Origin: Cytophagales bacterium
Lineage (GTDB): Bacteria; Bacteroidota; Bacteroidia; Cytophagales; Cyclobacteriaceae
Reading direction: 5' to 3'
NCBI GenBank assembly: GCA_017303795.1
Contig: JAFLBR010000006.1
Location: 285,470-349,469, forward strand
DNA length: 64,000 bases
The translations under genes were made by a program, and so were the position numbers. Positions 43,527 through 53,197 of the stretch are shown piece by piece (positions within the stretch are counted from its first letter, which is position 1; every line of letters starts with the position of its first letter). Under the pieces are notes generated by a model, which searched no databases, was not told the DNA's origin, and saw only the letters and a list, made by a program, of their open reading frames with translations.

Positions 43527-45242
43527 TTAGGCAACTTCCGGAATTTCCAGGCGCACCAGCGTGCCCTTTCCAATTTCAGATTCAATTTTGATCTGACCTC
43601 TGAGTTTGTCCATCGTTTCCTTCACGATGTACAATCCTAATCCAGAGCCGGCACCGTCATCGGTAGCGCGATAAAACATATCGTAAACCCGGCCCAGGTG
43701 CTCGCGTTCAATACCACGGCCATTGTCTTCCACTTCAATCAATGCTTTATGTTTTTCAATGGCTACGTTTACCCGGATAACCGGTTCGCGACCATTTCTA
43801 TACCGGATGGCATTTGAGATGATATTATTTAAAACAACTTTTAATCGCCAGCGATCGCTATGAAAAGCCTGTGTCTGCGTTACGCTTACAATCTTTTCTA
43901 ATGATGAAGCTGAATTGGTAGCAAACTTCAATTGATTAAACGTTTCTTCTATCAACGACTCGAAGTACACTTCTTCTTTCTTAACATCTAACCGCGCATT
44001 GCGCGATTGATCCAGAATTTCGCGGATAAAATCGTCCTGCTGCATCGCACTGTGATTGATTCGATTCAGGTATTCATTCTTCATAGCCGGATCGTCATCT
44101 TTACGCGCCAGATTGATAAGTCCTAATACCGAAGCAATGGGTGCCCGCAAATCGTGCGACACACTATACACAAAATTATCTAACTCAGTATTTCGTTTAC
44201 TTAATTCCTGATTGGTTTGCAGCAGTTTTGTCTCGGCAAATTTACGGGTGTTGATTTCTTCATTCAACGCCTGCGTGCGGTCTTGTACAATGCCTTCCAG
44301 GTTACTGTTAAACTTTCGCAATTGTTCCTGAGCTTGCTCCCGTTCAGCCACAGTAGCCGAAAGCACAATGGTTGACATGCTGATTACAGCAATGAATACT
44401 TGTACAAACAACATCGACTCCAGCGGCAGCGGTTGTACAAACGGCCCTACTTGCTGCACCGTAAAATAGATAGCGGTAAGCGAAGCCGCGAGGGCTACGG
44501 CCATACCGGCAACCAGATCGAACCGGAAGGCCAGCCAGAGTAAAAAAGGAATTAACATATACGGCAATGCATTGATTAGTGTGGTATTAAAATAACCGTA
44601 CCGCACCAAAAGTGATAATCCGAGCAAACTCGCTGCGCAGATTCCGCCTTCAATTATCTTTTGCGGATTTGTGGGCCATGTAATGGTTCGCTTCCGCGCG
44701 ATTGCCAGAATGAGTGGCGTAAATAAAAGTATGCCCACCACATTGCTTATCCATGCATGGATAAAGTAATCTGAAAATGAAATTGAGTTTACAACACCAG
44801 CCGCCCACAAGCTAAGGCTGGCCGTGCCCGAACCAATCACGCACATAAAAACAGATGCAAACAAAAACCGGAACGTATCGCGGGTGCGCCTGAAGGGATA
44901 ATTGTCTTTAATCCATCGCGTAAGCAGCAACCTGCCTGTAAGAGCTTCGCCCGTTTGCCCAACGGCAATACAAACTGAAACGGCAATTAGCGCTGACTGA
45001 CTTAGACCTTGTTGATTCCAGAATGCAAGCAGGTTAGCGGCCAATGCGCCCATAGCAATACCTGGCCAAACCTGGCGGCCCATCAAAATCAAAAGTGCAA
45101 AGGCCATCCCGGAAGGAGGCCAAACCGCCAAAGCGGTTCCGGTAAACGCTAACGCCTGACCCAGCCACGCAGCACTGAAATAAAGTATCGCTGCAATGCC
45201 AATCTGTAAATCGGTGGAGTACTTAAGTATGAGTTTAGGCAT
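43527..45242 (-). CDS. MASE1-domain sensor histidine kinase
   Basis: 571 residues. The N-terminal 290 residues form about eight membrane helices of the MASE1 type (VWPPSGMAFALLILMGRQVWPG). Then a coiled coil (about 300-350), the HisKA domain with His363 in SVSHDLRAP, and the HATPase domain with N box NNIISNAIRYRN, DNGRGI and GSGLGLYIVKE. It autophosphorylates on His363 in response to an unknown signal. No cognate response regulator is next to it. Confidence 0.9.
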   Translation of the reverse strand: MPKLILKYSTDLQIGIAAILYFSAAWLGQALAFTGTALAVWPPSGMAFALLILMGRQVWPGIAMGALAANLLAFWNQQGLSQSALIAVSVCIAVGQTGEALTGRLLLTRWIKDNYPFRRTRDTFRFLFASVFMCVIGSGTASLSLWAAGVVNSISFSDYFIHAWISNVVGILLFTPLILAIARKRTITWPTNPQKIIEGGICAASLLGLSLLVRYGYFNTTLINALPYMLIPFLLWLAFRFDLVAGMAVALAASLTAIYFTVQQVGPFVQPLPLESMLFVQVFIAVISMSTIVLSATVAEREQAQEQLRKFNSNLEGIVQDRTQALNEEINTRKFAETKLLQTNQELSKRNTELDNFVYSVSHDLRAPIASVLGLINLARKDDDPAMKNEYLNRINHSAMQQDDFIREILDQSRNARLDVKKEEVYFESLIEETFNQLKFATNSASSLEKIVSVTQTQAFHSDRWRLKVVLNNIISNAIRYRNGREPVIRVNVAIEKHKALIEVEDNGRGIEREHLGRVYDMFYRATDDGAGSGLGLYIVKETMDKLRGQIKIESEIGKGTLVRLEIPEVA

Positions 45243-45340
45243 TTAAAATAATTATCTCATTATCAGTACAATATTGATAATAGATTGTTTCCATAACAGG
45301 TAATTAATGTTAAGATGCCATTAACGAAGTCGAACGGGCA

Positions 45341-45370
45341 AAAGTAGCGGCAAGCGGGTTTCGCTTCCGC
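45341..45370 (-). terminator. candidate terminator after the TonB-ExbD-ExbB genes
   Basis: On the minus strand, GCGGAAGCG and CGCTTGCCGC pair (one bulged G) and are followed by TACTTTT, after the TonB stop at 45417. The T run is short, so efficiency is uncertain. Confidence 0.45.
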
Positions 45371-45416
45371 GGATTTACCATCCGGAAAGTGGGATTAACC
45401 CTGGCTTTAAAAGGAA

Positions 45417-46307
45417 TTACTTGGTTTTGAGGATGAAGACGACTGTGCCAGTGGAACTTGGTTGTGCTTGGCCACTAGACTTCTTAACGAGTGAGTTTTT
45501 GAGAATTTCAGCCCTTAGTATTTTTTCTGCTTCTAAACTCAAGCCTCTACTTATGGTCTCGATTTTATATATATCCCCATTTTCATCGCAAGTAATTTTG
45601 AATTCTATGCGACCACCTTGATTATCGGGAAGAGTAGGAATTTTTGGTTGATCTGCCCAATCCCAACCCGACATTCCTAACCCAAAACCCTCACCATTAT
45701 CACCGCCACCAGGTTTACCTTTATATTGACCATTATCATCTAACTTACCTTCTGGATTTCCCTTATCACCTACCTTGCCGGGATCGTCACCATGGCTGGT
45801 ACCGCCTTCGCCTTTTTTATCGGCAGGCTTTGTTTCAGTGGGTTTGTATTCTGTCTTAACCGCCTCTTTGGGTTCAACCTTTTTCACTTCCTCTTTAGGT
45901 TCAACCTTCGCTTTGGTTTCGGTTTTATTCTCTTTTACCGGCTCTTTGGTTGGTTCTTTCTTTTCTTCTTTTTTTACGACCACCGGACTTTCAATCTTTG
46001 AAACAATTGGCTCTTCCGCTTTTACGGGTTGTACTTCAGCAGGGCTTTGTTCCTGCGGAGTTTCCTGAGCTTCTTCTGGTTGGGGATCAGGTGTGTTTGT
46101 TTCTGTGCCCGGAGCTTTCTCGGGCTGCACTTCGCCACCACCTTGCTGATCTAATCCAAAGTTTAATTCAATACCATATTCGGGATGGGGCGGATTGGGT
46201 GCCCGCCATGCCATCAGCAACAGAAATGCAATCAATAAAACAGCATGAAACCCGATGGAAATCATCATGGCAATGCGTTTGTTCTTTTGTTCCTGTTGTG
46301 TGATCAT
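45417..46307 (-). CDS. TonB-like energy transducer
   Basis: 296 residues. One N-terminal membrane helix (about 15-35) is followed by a long Pro/Glu/Lys-rich spacer (about 55-200), a Gly/Asp-rich linker and a C-terminal TonB-type domain (about 220-290, GRIEFKITCDENGDIYKIE in part). It should cross the periplasm to pass proton-motive energy from ExbB/ExbD to an outer-membrane protein. It lies nine bases from exbD and completes the cluster. The probable client is the barrel gene at 48274. Confidence 0.82.
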   Translation of the reverse strand: MITQQEQKNKRIAMMISIGFHAVLLIAFLLLMAWRAPNPPHPEYGIELNFGLDQQGGGEVQPEKAPGTETNTPDPQPEEAQETPQEQSPAEVQPVKAEEPIVSKIESPVVVKKEEKKEPTKEPVKENKTETKAKVEPKEEVKKVEPKEAVKTEYKPTETKPADKKGEGGTSHGDDPGKVGDKGNPEGKLDDNGQYKGKPGGGDNGEGFGLGMSGWDWADQPKIPTLPDNQGGRIEFKITCDENGDIYKIETISRGLSLEAEKILRAEILKNSLVKKSSGQAQPSSTGTVVFILKTK

Positions 46308-46315
46308 ACCAGTAG

Positions 46316-46708
46316 TTAATTACCCGGTTTAGTTGCAATTGAAACCTTTGCTTCCAGTTTAGTGGCTACACCCGCCACAAATACCATTTCGCGTGTGGGC
46401 ACGCTTTCATCAATATGTAAAACAACAACTCCTTTCGGGCCACCAAGTTTGCTTTTAAGCTCACCCTCCAGAGTTGATTTAGTTACCTTCTTTTCATTAA
46501 CGAAAATCTGTAGGTCTTTGGTTACCGTAACCGAAACTTTCTGCACCTCTATGGTACTTTGAATGCTGGATGGCAGATTAACCGGTAAGCCAGATGGAGT
46601 TACAAACGATGAGGTAAGCATGAAGAAGATCAGCAGCAAAAAGATCAGGTCGGTCATAGACGACATGTTGAAGGCCGGATCTACTTTATTTCGTGCTTGC
46701 AGATTCAT
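46316..46708 (-). CDS. ExbD/TolR family biopolymer transport protein
   Basis: 130 residues. One N-terminal membrane helix (about 12-35) with the conserved Asp in MTDLIFLLLIFFMLTS, then a periplasmic domain with the pattern VSVTVTKDLQIFVNEKKV. It uses the proton gradient together with ExbB. The start lies two bases after the ExbB stop. Confidence 0.9.
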   Translation of the reverse strand: MNLQARNKVDPAFNMSSMTDLIFLLLIFFMLTSSFVTPSGLPVNLPSSIQSTIEVQKVSVTVTKDLQIFVNEKKVTKSTLEGELKSKLGGPKGVVVLHIDESVPTREMVFVAGVATKLEAKVSIATKPGN

Positions 46709-46710
46709 AA

Positions 46711-47385
46711 TTAGCGGGGTTCTTGCAACAAGTCAATAAACTCAATAGACGAATATTCCATCCTATGAATTACTTTGGATACCCGGGTAACCAGAAAGTT
46801 GTACCCCAGGTAGGCAATAATACCCACCACCAATCCGGCAACGGTAGTAACCATGGCCGTGTAAATACCATCGGCTAATAGTTTAGGACTAACCGAACCT
46901 TCTTCTTGCGCGATTGCAATAAAAGCATTGACCATACCAATCACAGTTCCGAGAAATCCGATCATAGGTGCTGCACCGGCAATGGTAGCCAGTACGGAAA
47001 GGTTTTTCTCTAACCGGAACACTTCAATTTTACCAACGTTTTCGATAGAGGCTTCAATAGTTTTAAGCGGACTACCGATGCGCGATACACCTTTCTCAAT
47101 CATCCGAGCGGTTGGTGTATCGTGTTGAGAGCATAGTACTTTAGCTCCGTTTATATCACCACGCAATACCAATTCTTTTACGCGGCCCATAAATGCATCG
47201 GAACTTACGTTGGCTTTGTTTACGGTAAGCAATCGTTCTACAAAAATGTAAATGGCAATTACCGAACAAATAGCGAGGGGAATCATTAACGGCCCACCGG
47301 CCATTACCAAACTCCACATAGAAATGGATTGCTCGGCAGTTGTGGCGGCTGCTTCCGATCCGGTTACAATTTGGGCTAGCATCAT
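46711..47385 (-). CDS. ExbB/TolQ/MotA family proton channel
   Basis: 224 residues with three membrane helices (about 25-45, 115-140 and 165-190). AAPMIGFLGTVIGMVNAF and GIYTAMVTTVAGLVVGIIAYLGYNF match ExbB/TolQ. It forms the pentameric proton channel that drives ExbD and TonB. It is preceded by an inverted repeat at 47439-47487. Confidence 0.92.
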   Translation of the reverse strand: MMLAQIVTGSEAAATTAEQSISMWSLVMAGGPLMIPLAICSVIAIYIFVERLLTVNKANVSSDAFMGRVKELVLRGDINGAKVLCSQHDTPTARMIEKGVSRIGSPLKTIEASIENVGKIEVFRLEKNLSVLATIAGAAPMIGFLGTVIGMVNAFIAIAQEEGSVSPKLLADGIYTAMVTTVAGLVVGIIAYLGYNFLVTRVSKVIHRMEYSSIEFIDLLQEPR

Positions 47386-47438
47386 AAGTTTAAAAAATAT
47401 TAACTCCTTTACGATTAAAAAATTGTGCTATTATGTAT

Positions 47439-47487
47439 AGTCGTCAGTCGGCTTGAAGGCTTAAGCAAATAAGCCGTCAAGACGACT
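47439..47487. repeat. inverted repeat between SPOR gene and exbB
   Basis: AGTCGTC ... GACGACT and CGGCTT ... AAGCCG form a two-part stem (13 pairs) around a 16-base loop. It lies 11 bases after the SPOR stop and 54 bases before exbB. It may end the upstream transcript or adjust expression. It has no T run. Confidence 0.45.
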
Positions 47488-47497
47488 AACGATGAAC

Positions 47498-48208
47498 TTA
47501 ATACTTGATCACCCACGCACCTGGTCCAAACTCAGGTTTGGAAGAATCTGCGCTGGTTTGTGCCGCTGCATACGAATCAAAATCGCCACTTGTGGTAAGT
47601 CTGTAAAATTTCCATTTACCAAATGGCGGAATGATTTTAGAACTTGTGCCTTTGGCGCTTAACTTCTTAGCATAATCTGAAATCAGATCGCCATCTACCG
47701 CACTCGCAATTACAACATAATACCGGCCGGTGCGGCTGGTCAAAGTCTCGAATGTACCTACGGCAGGTTTAGCATTTGCGGCCGCGGCCTCAGCTTCTAA
47801 TCTCTTGCGTTCAGCTTCTTCATTTTCACGAGCCAACCGTGCGGCTTCATCGTCTTTACGCTTCTGTTCGTCAAGGCGTTTCTTTTCGGCTAACTCACGT
47901 TTCTCTTTATCGGCCTTTGGCTTATACACGTATTGATAAATGAGGAATGCACCCACAATCAAAACCAAACCAATTACCACCGCAATAATTATGGGGGCGT
48001 TTGATTTAGATTCTTCTTGTGGTTTATAGGTATAGGCTTCGCGAACCGTTTCTTCTTTAGCTTCAGTAACGGATTCGGATTCAGGCTCGCCTGTAGTTTC
48101 GGTATCCAAAGGTTTATACTCGATATCGGGTAAGCCAAAGTTATCTTCGGAGTTGTTCTCGTTGTTCTGGTCGTTAGCCGATTCGTTTTTGTCTTTACGC
48201 TTTGCCAT
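47498..48208 (-). CDS. SPOR-domain membrane protein
   Basis: 236 residues. The N-terminal 75 residues are acidic and cytoplasmic, followed by one membrane helix (about 75-95), a Lys/Glu-rich coiled coil (about 95-145) and a C-terminal SPOR-like domain (about 155-236, RYYVVIASAVDGDLISDYAKKL). SPOR domains bind denuded peptidoglycan, so the C-terminus should lie in the periplasm at the cell wall. A TAATTTTG box lies 31 bases before the ATG (48239-48246) without a clear -33. Confidence 0.83.
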   Translation of the reverse strand: MAKRKDKNESANDQNNENNSEDNFGLPDIEYKPLDTETTGEPESESVTEAKEETVREAYTYKPQEESKSNAPIIIAVVIGLVLIVGAFLIYQYVYKPKADKEKRELAEKKRLDEQKRKDDEAARLARENEEAERKRLEAEAAAANAKPAVGTFETLTSRTGRYYVVIASAVDGDLISDYAKKLSAKGTSSKIIPPFGKWKFYRLTTSGDFDSYAAAQTSADSSKPEFGPGAWVIKY

Positions 48209-48273
48209 TTGGTTTTGGTTTTTGTCTGGGTGTTATCACAAAATTAACGCAATTTCATCAAAATAAGCTATTA

Positions 48274-49947
48274 TCAAAATACCCAGGTAAGGCCCCCCAT
48301 CACGTTCAACCCTCGCACCGGATAATTCAGGTAGATCGGATACTCGTTTGAAAGCAGGTTATTACCTTTTACAAACACCGAGAACTGCTTCGAGAACAGG
48401 TAGCTCAACTTGGCATTCAGATCGAAGGCAGCCGGCAACGTAGTGGTAACATCAGTATCCACATCAAATGCCTTTGCACCACCCTGCGCCAATGCATCTA
48501 CATTAAATAACAACTTGGAATAAATATTAAAGGCCGTATTTACACCCAATCTATATTTGGGCCGGTGCCAGGCTTCGGCCACTGTGGAAGTACTGTAACC
48601 AAAGTAATCGCCTCTAACTGAAATTCTTGCTTTATCAGCATGCGCAAAGCTTAACTCACCAAAAAAGTTGGTGCGTTTGGCATTGCCCACATCATACTGT
48701 ACATTAAACTTAGCCTGGTCCGTTTCATCGTTGCGATAGAAATACCAATTCTTCAGGTTGGCAATAGATAATCCACCCCCATACGAAATCTTGCTTCCCA
48801 GCTTACCTCTTACACCACCCGTAAACTCAGCTGTGCGATTGGTATGATAGGTACCCACATTGGAATTGATCCACGCATTTTCGCGGGCAAGATTATGCAA
48901 CGATACCTTATCCATATCGCCTGTAAAGGCTGCATACAATTCAATGGATGGACTGATGGGATAGCTTGCACGTAAGTCAGGATACAGATGTAAATCTTTA
49001 GGATTTCCAAGCGTATCGTTTTCATATGCTACCGTTGCACCGGCACTAAACAAAATATCATCCAGCAGGTAAAACTGGTACGCGCCTTTTACTTTAAACA
49101 AATGCCGAGGCTTGGCTTCAATGGCTGCATCTTTGCGTGTGATTAAAAAATATTCAGTACCAAATACAATCTTACTCTCTTTAGAGATTTCATAATCTCC
49201 AGAGAACCCAAGATTTACTTCACTCTCTTTAGCCTGATAATGATCATCCAGGTAACTGAAAGCACCTTTCAGTTTATAATTGAGTTTACTAGTTGTGGTG
49301 TTTTCAACTTCAGCGCCAAGCCCAACTATGTTATACGTTTGCCTGATCAATGCGCGATTGATATCGGTACCGGGTGTATAGCCATAAAAGTAAGTGCCTA
49401 TGCGTTCGTAATCCAGATACCCACCGGTAGTAGCCTGCTTACCAAAAGCTTTACCAAAAAGTCTTAACTGCGAATTAGAACCAGCCGAATTGTTTTGATC
49501 AACCGGGCCGCGACCAAAACCCAGATGCGAAAGTTTAACACCATAAAATTTATCTTTATCGCGCTTGGTGGTGGCGTATGCATCCACAAAAGCCGATGCA
49601 TAGTTACCCAAGGCTGCACTTACATAGTTGCCATAGATTTTTGAAATGGGCTCGTTCTGCAAACGCAACGGCCGAAGTGCAGGATTATAATCGGGAGTTG
49701 TAAAACTCAGGTTTTTGAAGTCGTACTTAATCTCCGGTTTGATTGGCTCAGCTGGCCGGGGTGGAATTTTTTCAAAGTTGCGATTAGCTTGAGGTAGCGT
49801 GATTTTTTTATCAATTATAATCTCGATTTCTACTTTCTCAATCTGACCAGCATCGCCCCACTTTTCAGGAGGTTGTGCCATCACTGGTATCGTTAGTACG
49901 AGACCCAAACAAAATAATATTAGTTGTATGCTACGTGTGTTGCGCAT
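48274..49947 (-). CDS. TonB-dependent-receptor-like outer-membrane barrel
   Basis: 557 residues with a signal peptide (to about residue 24, PVMAQ). A Pro-rich segment (EKIPPRPAEPIKPEIKYDF, about 60-78) is followed by about twenty alternating strands and a C-terminal aromatic end (GGLTWVF). The barrel resembles the C-terminal half of TonB-dependent receptors, but no plug domain is present. It lies four bases after the TPR gene and upstream of the SPOR and ExbBD-TonB genes. It may anchor the energised module in the outer membrane. Confidence 0.75.
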   Translation of the reverse strand: MRNTRSIQLILFCLGLVLTIPVMAQPPEKWGDAGQIEKVEIEIIIDKKITLPQANRNFEKIPPRPAEPIKPEIKYDFKNLSFTTPDYNPALRPLRLQNEPISKIYGNYVSAALGNYASAFVDAYATTKRDKDKFYGVKLSHLGFGRGPVDQNNSAGSNSQLRLFGKAFGKQATTGGYLDYERIGTYFYGYTPGTDINRALIRQTYNIVGLGAEVENTTTSKLNYKLKGAFSYLDDHYQAKESEVNLGFSGDYEISKESKIVFGTEYFLITRKDAAIEAKPRHLFKVKGAYQFYLLDDILFSAGATVAYENDTLGNPKDLHLYPDLRASYPISPSIELYAAFTGDMDKVSLHNLARENAWINSNVGTYHTNRTAEFTGGVRGKLGSKISYGGGLSIANLKNWYFYRNDETDQAKFNVQYDVGNAKRTNFFGELSFAHADKARISVRGDYFGYSTSTVAEAWHRPKYRLGVNTAFNIYSKLLFNVDALAQGGAKAFDVDTDVTTTLPAAFDLNAKLSYLFSKQFSVFVKGNNLLSNEYPIYLNYPVRGLNVMGGLTWVF

Positions 49948-49951
49948 AAAA

Positions 49952-52900
49952 TCAATTGTCTAATGAATCTGGTTTTACTTCCGCTTTCTTTTTCAACTCG
50001 TCAGCCTCAATCTTCTTCAACTTTTCGCGGGCCATTCCTTTAATGTTATCTAACGGAAATGCTTCCAACGATCGTAATGTACCCTTTGCTTGAAAGGCAT
50101 CGCCCATAGCGAGGTAGTTATCGGCCAGCAACAAGAACGACCTTCCCACCCACTCTGGGTACGCTGAAAAATCTGAATTAAGACTTACCAGTGTTTCGTA
50201 ACATTGTTTGTGTTGTTTGGTGAGGTATTGAATTTCACCTATCAGGTATTTCGCTTCTGCGCCATATTCATCTTGTGCCGAGTTTAGTGTACTTAGAAAT
50301 TCATCTTGTGCCAATTCATAATCGCCACGCGCCATAGCGGCTTTACCCAGAAAGAGTGACGCTTTATTTTGAGCACCGGCATTAATGTTTCCTTTCTCTA
50401 AAATAATTCGGGCATATTTCTCTGCTGAATCATACTGCGCCAGCAGGTAATGCGATTCCATTAAACCTGACCAGGCCGTGTACTGTTCTTTTTTATTGGC
50501 GGCAACTTTTACCAATTGCTGAAAGTTTACAACTGCTTTAGTGTAGTTGGCTTGCTTAAACTCTAATTCTGCCAAACGACCTACTACTTTACCTGCGAAG
50601 AGGAAATTTTTATCCTGCGCCACATCCTGATAAATAGCGAGTGCTTTGTTCCACTCTTTAAGCCGATAGTGCGATTCGGCCTGGTAATATTTAGCTTCTG
50701 ATGCATTGGCGCTTTGCGGATACGAAATCAGGTAATTGCCCAATGAAGTAATTGCCTTTTGGTAATTCTGATTGAAGTAAAAATTCTTGGCCGCTTCATA
50801 TTCCACCGACTCGATACCTTTTGCATCCGGATGTGCAGTTTTATAACCTGCCAGATACTTATCAAATTCACCTGAGCGACTGCTAAGGTTCAAAGCTTCC
50901 TGCAACGGAATCAATACATCTTTGCTGGCCGGGTGGCTTGGAAAGTTTTCCAGCACGGCTATGTAGTCGTTAGCAGTTTTGCTGTATTCTTTAAGATTAA
51001 AGTTAGATGCCGCCCTGCGGGTGTATGCGTAAGGCACATACTGCGATGTTGGTCTGGTTTGGATCAATGAAGTGTAACCTGCTACGGCATTGGCATAGTT
51101 GCCTTGTTCAAATTCAATCTGGGCTCGTTCATACATGGCTTCATCCAGAAAACTGGATTGCCCGAAGTTTCGGATTACCAGATCAAGTTCAGTGGCGGCC
51201 TCATCATATTTACTCATGGTGGCCAATACCACACCAGCCTGCAAATGCGCATAGTCTTCATCGGCTGAGCGTAGTTGTGCAGCTTTGCGGTAATTCACCA
51301 ACGCATCAGCGTAAGCTTTAGATACATAATAACAATCGGCCAATCGAAGCGTACCATCAGCCAGGTTAGGTTGGTTGCGCGGTGCTTTGTTTACAAACTC
51401 TTTAAAGTTAAATAACGCTCTATCGTATTGTTTCAAATTAAAATAGGTATAACCCAAACCATAACGGGTCTTCACCAATAATTCGGTATTGGTATAGCCC
51501 GGTAATGCTACAATGCGTTGATATTGCTCAGCAGCTTGCTCATACCGTTTACCAATGGAGTAGGCCTCGCCACTCCAGAAACTTGCTTCGGCTACGTAGT
51601 CGGGCTCAACCGGAAAGCGCAATGACTTCTCAAAAGTCTGAACGGCATTTAAATAATCTTCTTTATTAAAGTACTCTATGCCTTTTAGCAAAGTAGCTTT
51701 CTGAAACGCACGATCAACTGCCGGGCTTCGGGTTTTCATAGCTTCGATGTACTCGATAGCTTTGTTGTAGTTAGAAGCATTTACATAAGCCTGACCCAAC
51801 AACTCCTTAATCTCTTCAGCATGCGCACTGTTCGGATAGGTCTTCAGCATTTTTTCGAACTCGGCAATGGCTTTATCAGGTTGCCCCATATCGTACGATA
51901 CTTTAGCAAACTGATAGGTGCTTTCTTCTACCAGGCGCGGATCGGATTTGAATTTGCGCGCAATATCAAATGCAGTTTGCGCCATGGGTTTCTGGTTTTG
52001 CTTCAGATAAAGCGAGCCTAGGTAGTAAGCCGAGTAAAATCCAATTGAATCAGAATCGGCAAACGAGGTTTTCAAATATTTTATAGCCGTTTCATTTTCG
52101 CCTAACGAGTAAGCCGAAAACCCTGCTCTTAACAAAACTCCTTTGTCGGCTTTTGCTTCGCGTCCTTGCAGGTATTCCTGATAGCCAACATACGCATTCT
52201 TATAATCTGTTTTCTTGAAATACGCTTCCGCTGAAAGCAATGCAATTTCTTCTTTGTTGCTCAGGCCTTCACGCGTTGAAACTTCTTTCGCGTAAGCAAT
52301 TAACTCATCGTAATTCTTTTGGCGGTAATACACATTGGCAATCAGGTAAGGCACTACTTTGCTGTAGGCCTCGTTTTGTCCGGCCCGTTTTAAATCAATC
52401 AAGGCGTTAGTATAATCACCTTGACTGTATTCAATAAATCCGGCATAATAACTTGAAGCCGGACCATACTCCCCGCCCAGTGCTTTATTATAATTAAATT
52501 GATCTAATGCTTCCTTTAGCGAACGTTGATTGAAATGACTATAGCCCCACCGGAAATGCGCAGTGCGTTGCTGGTCCTGCGCCAATGCACCAAAATCTAT
52601 TTTAGTATAGAATGACGCTGCCTTCTTGTAATTCTTTTCAGCATAATAAAAGTTGGCCAGATCGTAGTTGGCCGTACCCGCACGCGGATGTGTAGGATTT
52701 TTTACGATAAAACTTTCAATCTGCTTCTCGGCATCGGAGTGATACAGATTAAGCGAACAGAATGCTTTATAATATTCAGCATCGGCTCGTCTTGCATCGG
52801 TAGCAGCAGCCACGGAAAGGTATTCGCCAAACACTTCGCGGGCGGCACCATATTGGTTGTGGTTAACCAAATCAACACCTGAGTTAAAAAGTCGTTCGGC

Positions 52901-52981
52901 TTGCTGCTGCGATAAATTATTTTGAGCGAAAACGAACGATACAAGAAACCAGGCTCCGGTAAATATCAGGAGTTTCCTCAT
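49952..52981 (-). CDS. large tetratricopeptide repeat protein
   Basis: 1009 residues from ATG 52981 (MRKLLIFTGAWFLVSFVFAQ), which opens a signal peptide. The in-frame extension upstream adds only an unlikely tail. Almost the whole mature protein consists of TPR units (about 22-24 helical pairs such as DYKNAYVGYQEYLQG and NYTKAVVNFQQLVK). TPR arrays bind other proteins, here in the periplasm. The gene starts a run of genes (barrel, SPOR, ExbB, ExbD, TonB). A hairpin lies in its 5' leader and a TAGTTTTG box at 53081-53088. Confidence 0.85.
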   Translation of the reverse strand: MRKLLIFTGAWFLVSFVFAQNNLSQQQAERLFNSGVDLVNHNQYGAAREVFGEYLSVAAATDARRADAEYYKAFCSLNLYHSDAEKQIESFIVKNPTHPRAGTANYDLANFYYAEKNYKKAASFYTKIDFGALAQDQQRTAHFRWGYSHFNQRSLKEALDQFNYNKALGGEYGPASSYYAGFIEYSQGDYTNALIDLKRAGQNEAYSKVVPYLIANVYYRQKNYDELIAYAKEVSTREGLSNKEEIALLSAEAYFKKTDYKNAYVGYQEYLQGREAKADKGVLLRAGFSAYSLGENETAIKYLKTSFADSDSIGFYSAYYLGSLYLKQNQKPMAQTAFDIARKFKSDPRLVEESTYQFAKVSYDMGQPDKAIAEFEKMLKTYPNSAHAEEIKELLGQAYVNASNYNKAIEYIEAMKTRSPAVDRAFQKATLLKGIEYFNKEDYLNAVQTFEKSLRFPVEPDYVAEASFWSGEAYSIGKRYEQAAEQYQRIVALPGYTNTELLVKTRYGLGYTYFNLKQYDRALFNFKEFVNKAPRNQPNLADGTLRLADCYYVSKAYADALVNYRKAAQLRSADEDYAHLQAGVVLATMSKYDEAATELDLVIRNFGQSSFLDEAMYERAQIEFEQGNYANAVAGYTSLIQTRPTSQYVPYAYTRRAASNFNLKEYSKTANDYIAVLENFPSHPASKDVLIPLQEALNLSSRSGEFDKYLAGYKTAHPDAKGIESVEYEAAKNFYFNQNYQKAITSLGNYLISYPQSANASEAKYYQAESHYRLKEWNKALAIYQDVAQDKNFLFAGKVVGRLAELEFKQANYTKAVVNFQQLVKVAANKKEQYTAWSGLMESHYLLAQYDSAEKYARIILEKGNINAGAQNKASLFLGKAAMARGDYELAQDEFLSTLNSAQDEYGAEAKYLIGEIQYLTKQHKQCYETLVSLNSDFSAYPEWVGRSFLLLADNYLAMGDAFQAKGTLRSLEAFPLDNIKGMAREKLKKIEADELKKKAEVKPDSLDN

Positions 52982-53001
52982 GGAAGATTTTTTCGTAAAA
53001 C

Positions 53002-53028
53002 AGTCTGCAGTTAAAAATATTGCAGACT
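53002..53028. repeat. 8-bp hairpin in 5' leader of TPR gene
   Basis: AGTCTGCA / TGCAGACT with an 11-base loop, ending 20 bases before the ATG of the TPR gene on the minus strand. It may affect translation or mRNA stability. The rest of 52982-53197 shows no gene. Confidence 0.45.
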
Positions 53029-53197
53029 TCAGTTTAAAAAATAAGCTCATGCAAAAAATTAAGACATGAATGCATGGACTCAAAACTACTAATTCTAATT
53101 GAAAGAACCATCATTCTAAATTGAAATGATGAACGCATCAAGAATTATTCCAGTAATCTAAACGGTGAAATCTTTAAGAAGTTTCTAATCGTTGCCT

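Noticed and set aside
52982-53083. N-terminal extension of the TPR gene
   Set aside because: It would bury the clear signal peptide that starts at 52981.
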